From: Desulfobulbaceae bacterium
Lineage (GTDB): Bacteria > Desulfobacterota > Desulfobulbia > Desulfobulbales > Desulfocapsaceae
DNA: 43,069 nucleotides
Direction: 5' to 3'
Assembly: GCA_024227155.1 (NCBI GenBank)
Contig: JAAELB010000837.1
Location: forward strand, 1 to 43,069
In this document: in pieces, positions 1-6,107 of the stretch
Position numbering within the stretch: position 1 is the stretch's first letter
Layout of the letters: each line of letters begins with the position of its first letter
Made by a program: the position numbers and the translations under genes
The notes under the pieces: model-generated
Database searches by the model: none
Seen by the model: the letters and a program-made list of their open reading frames with translations, nothing else
What the model was told of the DNA's origin: nothing

Positions 1-183
1 CGCAGAGTTGACCATATGCCAGTATGCTCCGGCCGTCGTGGCAAAACCATTGGGAATTTTGACTCCTTGAGGCGTAAGTTCACGGTACATTTCACCTAAA
101 GAGGCATTCTTGCCGCCAACCAGAGGAACATCTTCAAGAGCAATGTCTTTAAACCATCGAATATATTCAGGGTCTTGTTTCAT
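1..183 (-). CDS. ppsA: Phosphoenolpyruvate synthase, N-terminal part (runs off the window)
   Basis: The reverse strand from 183 to the window edge translates as MKQDPEYIRWFKDIALEDVP followed by VGGKNASLGEM, the N-terminal ATP-grasp segment of PEP synthase and pyruvate phosphate dikinase proteins. PEP synthase makes PEP from pyruvate and ATP for gluconeogenesis. The ATG at 183-181 is supported by a strong AGGAGG-type ribosome site about 7 bases upstream. About 61 codons are visible, so the phosphohistidine and PEP-binding domains lie outside. A sigma-54 type promoter sits about 130 bases upstream on the same strand. PpsA is known from family knowledge; only the N-terminal motif is seen here. 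Confidence 0.85.
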   Translation of the reverse strand, partial: MKQDPEYIRWFKDIALEDVPLVGGKNASLGEMYRELTPQGVKIPNGFATTAGAYWHMVNSA

Positions 184-311
184 TTTATTATCCTCCTTTT
201 TCATCTTTGATGATGTCGTAAAAACTCTTCAGCCGGCTCGATATCCTTGCTCACTATAGGTTGGTTAATGTCGAAACTCCTTCAAGAATGTCTTTCTTGC
301 TAATGAACATC

Positions 312-326
312 GCATTAACTGTGCCA
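312..326 (-). promoter_or_regulatory. Putative sigma-54 promoter upstream of ppsA
   Basis: On the minus strand the sequence TGGCACAGTTAATGC has the GG-N10-GC spacing that defines sigma-54 -24/-12 elements. The -24 half is consensus and the -12 half is weaker (ATGC rather than TTGC). It lies about 130 bases upstream of the ppsA start codon and points toward it. On the plus strand at about 408-416 there is a CTCTGTAAA segment resembling a half site of the palindrome seen at 2335-2355, so one activator could serve both promoters. This last point is inference. Confidence 0.5.
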
Positions 327-535
327 TCATAGTATTCTTGTAAAAAATGTTATGTTTTCAGTCTATTATAGATTCGGTTGATTGATCGATTTTGCTTCAG
401 ACAATTATCTCTGTAAATTTTTCATATTGGATTTGCAACATTTTGCAGATTACCGGATTACCTATCGGACTGTGATGTACAATCAGCGTCAGAGCAATTG
501 ACCATAAAGGAACAATATGTTGGCATTGCAGGAAA

Positions 536-564
536 TTCATTGATTAACGTTCATGTGGTATAAT
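536..564 (+). promoter_or_regulatory. Possible sigma-70 promoter in the long 5' non-coding region
   Basis: A perfect TATAAT hexamer at 559-564 is preceded, with a 17-base spacer, by a weak TTCATT at 536-541. No convincing gene follows for almost 500 bases; the next real gene is the diguanylate cyclase at 1048. The stretch 184-1047 otherwise holds the sigma-54 site for ppsA and a mobile-element relic at 701-830. I see no other gene in it. Confidence 0.3.
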
Positions 565-700
565 AAGTGCAAAATGAATTCTGACAGACAGAGAGTTAAT
601 GGCTTTTCAGTACCCCATTACGGGGGTGTTGCTTTCAGGACTTTTGGGGAGGGGTGAGAGCCTTTTGCAGAACATTTTCATGCTAAAAACAAGTTAGTGT

Positions 701-830
701 TTGTCCAGAAATGAGACTTTTTTTCTAAATCGAGGCGTTGGGAAAATTTTACCACAGGCATATAGTTGATGTTCCGAGGATAAAATTTATCCCGCAACGA
801 AGAGTTAGGGGAAAGAGTATTCTCGGACAA
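701..830. repeat. Relic related to the MITE family, reverse orientation, different ends
   Basis: Positions 743-770 match 28 bases of the central core of the three MITEs found at 22925, 24843 and 31511, but on the opposite strand. Flanking blocks also match: a TCGAGGC block on one side and GAGGATAAAATTT plus AACGAAGAG on the other. The ends differ: this copy is bounded by TTGTCC at 701-706 and GGACAA at 825-830, an imperfect inverted repeat. It lacks the inner 20-30 base module present in the other copies. It is either a diverged copy or a sister family sharing the core. Confidence 0.6.
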
Positions 831-1047
831 GCTCCTAGGCTGTCGGGAGAGTTCAAATTCCCAAGGAACAACTCTCCACTGTTGGCAACCCTGAATGGCG
901 AAAACTGATGAGACGAGTTAGAGTTCCAGTATTGGTTAGTGGATAGTTCAAAAGAGAAATTTCTGGAACCGAAGATACTTGCGATTGCTGACGCTATTTG
1001 CGCAATCTACTACAATCTCGATAACTGCATAGTCTTAGAAGGGAAGT

Positions 1048-1878
1048 ATGCCAGCTTTCATTCCGAAACTGATAAGAGAATTCTGTCAAGCAGCCAGCCA
1101 TTCCTTCAGTTACAACCTGAAGAGAAATCTCTATATCTGGTTTGGTATATTGTGGGGGCTCCCCATCCCTCTGGTAACCATCCTGATACATATCCATTTT
1201 CTTGAAAAAGCAGGCTCCCAAGAGCTCCTTCTGGATGTTGTACGCGCCCCTGCTCAGTGGTTTTTCCTGGCCCATCCACTGATATTTGGTCTAATTTTCG
1301 GTATTCTTGGAACCATCCGGAATGAAAAGGATGGCCAGCTCAATGAAGCGATAAAAAAACTCAAGGAACTGTCCTCCCAGGACCCTTTAACGGGACTGAA
1401 AAACCGCCGCTTTTTTGTTCATAACTTCCATGATGAGTGTGCCCGAAGTCTCAGGCGAGAAGAATCAATTTTCCTTCTTTTTCTTGATATTGATGACTTC
1501 AAGATGGTTAATGACTCCTATGGACACCACATTGGAGACATTGTGTTGATAGAATTGGGCAATTTCCTGAGAAGAGAATGTCGTCCCTATGACATTCCTG
1601 TCCGCTGGGGGGGGGAGGAGTTTCTCATTTTGCTCAGAGCCACAGACGAAAATGCCGCCGTTCTGTACACCGAACGTATTCGTCTCGGCATCGAATCCGG
1701 TATAAGTCCTGCTATATCGTTCCCTATAACTGTTTCAATTGGACTGGCCCAACATGAGGACAACGATACCCTCGATCAAATTTGTGAACGGGCAGACCAG
1801 GCCTTATACCATGCCAAGCAGAAAGGAAAAAACAGAGTCGTTTCCTGGAATGCACTACAAGGAACTATGCAAGGATGA
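1048..1878 (+). CDS. Membrane-anchored diguanylate cyclase (GGDEF domain)
   Basis: This 276-residue protein should make the second messenger c-di-GMP from two GTP at the inner membrane. Two hydrophobic segments (about 29-52 and 70-90) are followed by a short helical linker and a C-terminal GGDEF domain from about 110 to 270. The active-site motif is GGEEF at 188-192, a catalytically competent variant. An inhibitory I-site RxxD (RPYD, 179-182) lies exactly five residues upstream, so product feedback is expected. No other sensory domain is visible. The ATG at 1048 follows AAGGGAAG closely. The codons for W187-G188-G189 create a run of nine G at 1607-1615, a possible slippage site within the catalytic motif. 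Confidence 0.9.
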   Translation: MPAFIPKLIREFCQAASHSFSYNLKRNLYIWFGILWGLPIPLVTILIHIHFLEKAGSQELLLDVVRAPAQWFFLAHPLIFGLIFGILGTIRNEKDGQLNEAIKKLKELSSQDPLTGLKNRRFFVHNFHDECARSLRREESIFLLFLDIDDFKMVNDSYGHHIGDIVLIELGNFLRRECRPYDIPVRWGGEEFLILLRATDENAAVLYTERIRLGIESGISPAISFPITVSIGLAQHEDNDTLDQICERADQALYHAKQKGKNRVVSWNALQGTMQG

Positions 1879-2021
1879 AATTAATCAGGGTGCTTCAACA
1901 ATAAAGGGGGTTCTTCCGGATGAAGTGTACTTTTGGTCTGAATTCAAGAATTGTTGAGGTATGGCAAAGGTCTTTCTCGAACCGTATCTATCTTTTTGGT
2001 ACAGAATTTTTTGCTATAAAA

Positions 2022-2049
2022 CTGGATTCCGGCCTGCGCGGGAATGACG
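2022..2049. repeat. Short palindromic repeat of the common ATTCC...GGGAAT type
   Basis: The segment CTGGATTCCGGCCTGCGCGG plus GAATGACG resembles a short intergenic palindrome seen in many Proteobacteria and Desulfobacterota, with ATTCC and GGGAAT arms. One arm base differs, so pairing is imperfect. It sits alone in the stretch between the diguanylate cyclase and the sigma-54 promoter. From 1879 to 2334 I see no gene. Confidence 0.45.
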
Positions 2050-2334
2050 TAAACACGATATTTCATGATTGACACGACAACAGACTATACCGACAAGTAC
2101 GCTTTAGTCGGAAGAACCAGAACAAAATACTTCTGCATAACACACGCACCCCTGCCATTGTTCAAGCTGGAATTGATTTACCCTCTTAGCTGGATTCTAT
2201 AAAAAAATCGATACATTGAAGAAGTGTTGATGATCATAGAATATTTTTTTGCCAACCTCGATGCAAAAAACTGCAAATTTTATCTGCAGATTTTTGTAGA
2301 TTGCTCTCTTATCCTCCCACCAATTTCCTGTTCT

Positions 2335-2355
2335 ATTTCTGTAAGTTACAGAAAT
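2335..2355. promoter_or_regulatory. Perfect palindrome, likely activator (enhancer) site
   Basis: Arms ATTTCTGTAA (2335-2344) and TTACAGAAAT (2346-2355) are exact reverse complements around one central G. It is centred about 40 bases upstream of the sigma-54 -24 element at 2384. A further half site TTTCTGTAA follows at 2364-2372. The layout is typical of upstream activator sites for bacterial enhancer-binding proteins, although the distance is short for that class. Which protein binds is unknown. Confidence 0.55.
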
Positions 2356-2383
2356 GTGGGTATTTTCTGTAAACCTCTATAGC

Positions 2384-2399
2384 TGGCATAATTTCTGCA
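2384..2399 (+). promoter_or_regulatory. Sigma-54 promoter for the response-regulator remnant and usp operon
   Basis: TGGCATAATTTCTGCA has GG and GC separated by exactly ten bases, as required for sigma-54 -24/-12 promoters. It lies about 80 bases upstream of the response-regulator start at 2478 and downstream of the palindrome at 2335-2355. After disruption of that gene the first intact gene is the tandem usp at 2804. Confidence 0.6.
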
Positions 2400-2477
2400 C
2401 TAAATTATGTAGAAAATGAGTCTGAAATGTGCAGAGAAATACAACAACTGTACTACTGAAATACAGGAGATAATTTG

Positions 2478-2762
2478 ATGGCTAATATACAAATTCTGGC
2501 TGTGGATGACGATCTGATAATTCGTAAAATGGCTGAAAATTTAGAACTTAGAGTAACCCGCAGATAGTGAACGTAGTGAGACCTTCGAGGCACTTATCCA
2601 GCGATTATAAAAAGTTTCCGACTAGTCGGGTTAGTAATCACAGATCTTCAAATGGGTGACCCAGATGGCTTTGCATTTCTTGAAAGAGCAAAGGCCTTGA
2701 ATCCATAGTGTAAATGTATCGTAATTTCCAGAATGAGCGTAGACTGTACCCTGACAATATAA
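2478..2762 (+). pseudogene. Response-regulator receiver gene broken by a repeat insertion
   Basis: From the ATG at 2478, after an AGGAGA ribosome site, the frame reads MANIQILAVDDDLIIRKMAE, a receiver-domain start with the acidic Asp cluster. It then enters a repeat and stops at 2565-2567. After the repeat, from about 2634, the frame resumes as VITDLQMGDPDGFAFLERAK, containing the phospho-acceptor Asp region, then hits TAG at 2706-2708 and decays. Around 25 receiver residues are missing where the repeat sits. The gene was probably a single-domain regulator opening the sigma-54 operon. It should now be non-functional. Confidence 0.8.
2548..2634 (+). repeat. TTAG/GGGTTAG structured repeat, copy A
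   Basis: The copy starts TTAG at 2548, ends CGGGTTAG at 2634, and contains the conserved block GGCACTTATCC and the hairpin CCGACTAGTCGG just before the end. Its inner part (about 2559-2588) carries a CGCAGATAG...CTTCGA module also seen in the MITE at 31511. It lies inside the response-regulator gene, so it is a mobile or formerly mobile sequence, not a fixed regulatory element. Confidence 0.75.
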
Positions 2763-2803
2763 AAGACTTGACCTCGTTTAAATCAAAAGAACAGGAGTCA
2801 AAA

Positions 2804-3667
2804 ATGAAAAACATTCTTCTGGCGACAGACCTTGCAACCGTAACAAACCGTGCTTTTGAGCGGGCAGTTAAACTTGCGTCGACCTCTGGGGCAAAACTCC
2901 ATATTCTTCATCTTTGTCCTTTGTATTCGTTTTCCAAAAAGAAAAAGCAGAAAATTTCCTTGAAGCAGGACGCTGAAGATATGATTAAAAACTCTTTGGA
3001 CGCGTGTAAAGGGGTAAAAAAACTAAACACTACCATCACCGTTATAGAGGGTGGAGAAACGTTTGCCGAAATCATCAACCATGCTGAGAAGATTAAAGCA
3101 GGTTTGATTGTTATGGGTATGCACGGCAAGGTTAAATTGCGTGATATGTTTGTTGGAACAACGATTGAAAGGGTCATTCGCAAAGGAGTCAAACCTGTTC
3201 TTATGGTTAGAGATAAACCTCTTGGTGATTATAAAAGTGTGTTAGTCGGCACAGATTTTTCAGAAGGATCCAAACGAGTTTTTCATATCGCCCTTGAACT
3301 GGCGCCATCGAGCCTTTTTCACCTTGTCCACACCTACGGTTTCCCCAATATAGATATTGGTGATTATCTGATTCATAATTCGCAACAGTTAATGAAGGAT
3401 CTTGCAGACAACAGGCTGGAGAAATATATCAAGGAAAACAAAAAGATATTGAAAAGGCATAAAATCGGACCCGAAAATTTTAATTACAGGACTGTCGAAG
3501 GGGATACATATGCCAGCCTGCTCCGTGAGGCCGCCAAGGTGAAATCGGACCTTATCGCAATTGGTACGCATAGTCATGTCAGTCTTATGCCTTATAAGCT
3601 CGGGGGTACTGCAAGAGATATTCTGTCCTCCCCACCCTGTGATGTATTGATTTCAAAAGGTTTGTAA
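2804..3667 (+). CDS. Tandem universal stress protein (two UspA domains)
   Basis: Universal stress proteins are cytoplasmic nucleotide-binding proteins induced by starvation, respiratory or oxidative stress; the exact role here is unknown. I start it at ATG 2804 (MKNILLATDLA), preceded by AGGAG; an upstream in-frame ATG at 2714 lies in the remnant of the broken regulator and has no ribosome site. The 287 residues contain two Usp folds, about 1-140 and 145-287. The first has the ATP motif GMHG-x9-GT. The second has GTHS-x9-GG, a weakened motif, so it may not bind ATP. It opens an operon with a CDF transporter, mrp, an acyl-CoA synthetase and another usp. Confidence 0.88.
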   Translation: MKNILLATDLATVTNRAFERAVKLASTSGAKLHILHLCPLYSFSKKKKQKISLKQDAEDMIKNSLDACKGVKKLNTTITVIEGGETFAEIINHAEKIKAGLIVMGMHGKVKLRDMFVGTTIERVIRKGVKPVLMVRDKPLGDYKSVLVGTDFSEGSKRVFHIALELAPSSLFHLVHTYGFPNIDIGDYLIHNSQQLMKDLADNRLEKYIKENKKILKRHKIGPENFNYRTVEGDTYASLLREAAKVKSDLIAIGTHSHVSLMPYKLGGTARDILSSPPCDVLISKGL

Positions 3668-3675
3668 GTGCAATC

Positions 3676-4920
3676 ATGGAAGCCTCAGAAAAAACAGCCT
3701 GGCTATCCATTCTGACCAACATGTTGCTGGTTGGGATAAAAACTGTTGTGGCCTTTGTTTCTGGAAGTTTGGCGGTTACAGCAGATGCTATCCATTCCCT
3801 GTCTGATGTTGTTTCTTCGACCATTATTTTACTTGGTATAAAAATATCAGAACGTCCCGTCCGCGGCTTTCCTTACGGGCTCTATAAGGTGGAAAACCTG
3901 GTGGCAATGGTGACTTCCGTCCTGATCCTTTTCGCCGGTTATGAAATTATCAAAACGGTGTTTTTTGCTCCTCCCAGGCCTCTTCCTACCCACATCCCCA
4001 TGTCCATAGCAGGTATTGCTTCAACCATTCTTATTACCTGGCGGTTTTCCAAATATGAACTTAAAAAAGGTAAAGAGACCGAATCCCCGAGTTTGATTGC
4101 CGATGCTCAGCATATCTGGACGGATATGCTCTCCTCTCTGGTCATCCTGATGGCTTTTTTGGGGAGTGCTATTGGCATTGCCATAGATAAATATGCTGCA
4201 GTGATAGTCGTCGTCTTTATTGTTCGATCCGCTATTAGAATCCTGCTTGATTCTGTCCGGGTCCTTCTGGACGCCTCCCTTGACCATAGCAGCATGACCA
4301 GAATTCGTGAAATCGTCCTTGCAGACTCTCGCGTGGTGAAAATTAACAGTATTTGGGCCAGAAATGCCGGGCGTTACAAATTTGTAGAGTTGGATTTAAC
4401 GCTCCGGGTAAGAGAATTAAAAAAAGGACACCAGGTAACTGAAGAGATTGAAAACCGGGTGAAGCTGGAAATTGGTCAGGTTGATCGCGTCCTGATCCAT
4501 TTTCAGCCCTTGCACCGTGACATACTCACATTTGGTCTTCCTCTTGTCGAGGATAAGCAGACTATTTCAGAACACTTTGGTGAGGCGCCTTTTTTTCGAC
4601 TTGTCAGTGTGCAGCATGGAAAAGGAGAAATTACCAACGAGCGTTTACTGAAAAATCCTTACATCAATGAAGAAAAAGCCAAAGGAATCAAGGTAGCCAA
4701 CTGGTTGCTGGAAAATGGGCTGGACGTGTTGGTCTCTCTGCGGGATCAGGCCGGCAAGGGACCAGGTTTTGTTCTGGGGAATGGTGGTGCTGAGATTCTT
4801 CTTACCAAAGAAACCAGCGCTGAAAAAGCTTTGACAATGGCAGAAAGCGAGGTTGGACAAAATATCACCCAGTCCACCCATTCTGAAAAAAATATTGAAA
4901 GGAATGCAGCTCTCACATGA
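3676..4920 (+). CDS. Cation diffusion facilitator fused to a NifX/NifB-type FeMo-cofactor-binding domain
   Basis: Inner-membrane divalent metal exporter (Zn, Fe, Mn or similar; the metal cannot be told from sequence). Residues 1-205 carry the CDF transmembrane core with both metal motifs, D37/H40/D44 in the second helix and D143/H146/D150 in the fifth. A cytoplasmic CDF C-terminal domain follows (about 210-285). Residues about 290-395 look like a dinitrogenase iron-molybdenum cofactor domain (SEHFGEAPFFRLV start, GFVLGNGGAEILL end). This extra domain is absent from standard CDFs of about 300 residues. It begins 8 bases after the usp stop and is followed 16 bases later by mrp, so iron or Fe-S handling is a reasonable inference. 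Confidence 0.87.
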   Translation: MEASEKTAWLSILTNMLLVGIKTVVAFVSGSLAVTADAIHSLSDVVSSTIILLGIKISERPVRGFPYGLYKVENLVAMVTSVLILFAGYEIIKTVFFAPPRPLPTHIPMSIAGIASTILITWRFSKYELKKGKETESPSLIADAQHIWTDMLSSLVILMAFLGSAIGIAIDKYAAVIVVVFIVRSAIRILLDSVRVLLDASLDHSSMTRIREIVLADSRVVKINSIWARNAGRYKFVELDLTLRVRELKKGHQVTEEIENRVKLEIGQVDRVLIHFQPLHRDILTFGLPLVEDKQTISEHFGEAPFFRLVSVQHGKGEITNERLLKNPYINEEKAKGIKVANWLLENGLDVLVSLRDQAGKGPGFVLGNGGAEILLTKETSAEKALTMAESEVGQNITQSTHSEKNIERNAALT

Positions 4921-4936
4921 TTAAAGGAGAAGAATA

Positions 4937-6031
4937 ATGATCGATGAAAAACGAATTCGACAAGCCCTGCAGAGTGTTCTGCATCCAAAGTTAAAAAAGA
5001 GCCTCGTTGATATCGGCATGATTCGCGACATCAGAATAAAGGGTGAAGTGGTTACGCTTACACTGGCTTTGAAAAGTGATCGCTCTCCCCTTGAAAAGGT
5101 ATTTACAGGCGAAATTGAAACAATAGTGGGTGCATTGCCCGGGGTCTCTTCAGTCCAGGTGGAGGTTATAGCTTTGAGTGAAAAAGAGTATAATCGTTTG
5201 TTCCCGAAGGCTCCATTAAAAGGTATTGAAAAAGTAAAACATTTTCTGGCGGTAGCCAGTGGGAAAGGCGGTGTGGGTAAGACTACAACTGCTGTTAATG
5301 TGGCTTTGGCACTTGCAAAACAGGGTCTCAATGTTGGGCTTTTGGATGCAGATGTATATGGACCAAGTGTCCCATTGATGCTGGGTCTATCAAATACACT
5401 GGATCAGAAAGACAATATGATTGTTCCCAAGGAAAAGTATGGACTACGGATTATGTCCCTGGGAATGACTGCTGGAAAAGATGAAGCGTTTATTTGGCGG
5501 GGACCACTTGTTTCGAAGATGATTCATCAACTGTTGGGTCAGGTGAAATGGGGGGAACTCGACTATCTGGTTCTCGATCTTCCTCCGGGAACCGGCGACC
5601 CATCAATTACAATTGCTCAAGCCATTTCCAATTGTTCGATTTTAATGGTAACCACCCCGCAGGAAGTTGCCCTGGCAGATGTGCGTCGGTCGATCGCACT
5701 TTTTAACAAGATCGGCCAGCCTATTATCGGTTTGGTCGAAAACATGTCCTATTTTGTCTGTGGTCACTCGGCAAAACCAATTGATATTTTTGGCAGCGGA
5801 GGCGGGGAAAAACTAAGCCAGGAGTCAGATATTCCACTATTTGGAGCCATTCCTATTGATCTTGAGCTCAGGCAGGGTGGTGATACTGGGGTTCCACTTA
5901 TGGTGTCTTCACCAAATTCCTCCACCGGCCTTGTTTTCCAGGCAATTGCCCTGAAAATAACGGATAGAACAAAAAGTTTCGAAAGTATCTCAGGATGGCA
6001 AACGAGGGTGAGGGATGATTGCAAAGTATAG
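4937..6031 (+). CDS. mrp: Mrp/ApbC-type P-loop ATPase, Fe-S carrier family
   Basis: Cytoplasmic ATPase of the Mrp/NBP35 family, which binds and transfers Fe-S clusters. Residues 1-85 form a MIP18/DUF59-like domain, then a deviant Walker A GKGGVGKTT at 109-117, a switch DADVYGPSVP, and the DLPPGTGD segment. The family's C-terminal CxxC, which bridges a cluster between two subunits, is here C275-G-H-S278: the second cysteine is a serine. The segment around it (ENMSYFVC, IDIFGSGGGE) is otherwise well kept. AAAGGAG precedes the ATG. It lies between the CDF/NifX transporter and the acyl-CoA synthetase and is probably co-transcribed. Confidence 0.9.
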   Translation: MIDEKRIRQALQSVLHPKLKKSLVDIGMIRDIRIKGEVVTLTLALKSDRSPLEKVFTGEIETIVGALPGVSSVQVEVIALSEKEYNRLFPKAPLKGIEKVKHFLAVASGKGGVGKTTTAVNVALALAKQGLNVGLLDADVYGPSVPLMLGLSNTLDQKDNMIVPKEKYGLRIMSLGMTAGKDEAFIWRGPLVSKMIHQLLGQVKWGELDYLVLDLPPGTGDPSITIAQAISNCSILMVTTPQEVALADVRRSIALFNKIGQPIIGLVENMSYFVCGHSAKPIDIFGSGGGEKLSQESDIPLFGAIPIDLELRQGGDTGVPLMVSSPNSSTGLVFQAIALKITDRTKSFESISGWQTRVRDDCKV

Positions 6032-6107
6032 TTATGCAAAACTTAGATATTGCTGCTTGTTCTGAAAATCTCAGGGAATGAAATTGGCAATTACCAGGAG
6101 TTAAGAC

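Noticed and set aside
820-880. tRNA-like T arm (GTTCAAAT flanked by GGGAG and TCCC)
   Set aside because: No acceptor, D or anticodon arm can be drawn around it.
890-935. CTGATGAG and CGAAA strings resembling a hammerhead ribozyme or a c-di-GMP riboswitch upstream of the cyclase
   Set aside because: The order and pairing needed for a hammerhead core are absent, and the conserved GEMM riboswitch blocks are not found.
939-1205. Open frame of 88 codons overlapping the diguanylate cyclase start
   Set aside because: It overlaps the cyclase in another frame, has no ribosome site or family features, and the cyclase frame has clear motifs.
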